Origin: Citrus sinensis | Lineage: Eukaryota; Streptophyta; Magnoliopsida; Sapindales; Rutaceae | Direction of reading: 5' to 3' | Length of the DNA: 64,000 bases | NCBI RefSeq assembly: GCF_022201045.2 | Contig: NC_068563.1 | Coordinates: forward strand, 4,216,001-4,280,000 | Shown: positions 63,830 through 64,000 of the stretch, in pieces | Layout: each line of letters starts with the position of its first letter | How positions within the stretch are numbered: position 1 is the stretch's first letter | Made by a program: the position numbers and the translations under genes | Notes under the pieces: generated by a model | What the model saw: only the letters and a program-made list of their open reading frames with translations | Databases searched by the model: none | What the model was told of the DNA's origin: nothing

Positions 63830-64000
63830 TCTCAAAAGACTGGAGGGGGCAACAGGCAAATGAGGCAACGTTTTTTCAAGAGTTGTCCAACTAATTAGTA
63901 ATAAGTGGAGTATGATTTGATCTACGAAGCAGCCCCGCCACATGTCAATTCTAGGCCAATTAACGCCTCTCTTTTTAGGTTAGTTAGCAACACTCACGTA

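Larger units (their letters stand above)
61602..64000. other. 3' flank of the RING gene and transposon-bearing spacer
   Basis: Contains the RING gene 3' region, a diverged TIR element (62308-63186) and two small frames described separately (62608-62742 and 63689-63829). The rest is AT-rich without recognisable content. Confidence 0.5.

Overview
The window is nuclear DNA of a eudicot plant. Genes carry short GT-AG introns, intergenic DNA is AT-rich and packed with MITEs, and the proteins are plant-specific (PDV2, phytoglobins, PADRE/DUF4228 proteins, DC1, CASPL, PPR, ATL RING-H2, plant TOM6). PDV2 beside class-1 globin genes, with a DC1 gene and a PPR gene nearby, recalls Arabidopsis chromosome 2 (GLB1 and PDV2 are adjacent there). 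A woody rosid such as Citrus is my guess, not shown.

Layout. 1-7652 is the end of a duplicated block whose second copy is 27272-35348. Both copies hold one PADRE gene and the same transposon relics. At 7651/7652 the block runs straight into the middle of PDV2 exon 1, so the PDV2 at 7651-10030 has no start codon of its own. This is what the junction of a ~27.7-kb tandem duplication (unit 7652-35348) would look like. It predicts another copy of the unit, with an intact PDV2, to the left of the window. Next come two tandem class-1 phytoglobin genes (11080-12253 and 13212-14181), a TIR element (14402-15602), a PATRONUS/securin-like gene with a frameshift (16715-17765), an LTR-like inverted repeat and a degenerate coiled-coil ORF (18.4-20.2 kb), and a tandem pair of short PADRE genes (21498-21860 frameshifted, 24359-24790). 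A nest of MITEs separates these from block copy 2. A further PADRE gene follows at 36557-37111.

37.1-64 kb holds ordinary genes in transposon-rich spacers: a DC1 zinc-finger protein (40467-41183, minus), an organelle-type PPR protein (45682-47166, plus), a three-exon CASP-like membrane protein (48809-50272, minus), the mitochondrial import subunit TOM6 (54002-54166, minus, only 54 aa), and an ATL-type RING-H2 E3 ligase (60366-61601, plus).

I see no operon-like or defence-type system. The unusual content is structural: a gene-truncating tandem duplication, loss of one intron in one globin duplicate, an N-terminal extension on the other, two frameshifted genes, and several MITE families whose target-site duplications (8-bp hAT, 9-bp Mutator-like, 3-bp Harbinger) can be read directly, including one insertion present in only one copy of the duplicated block.
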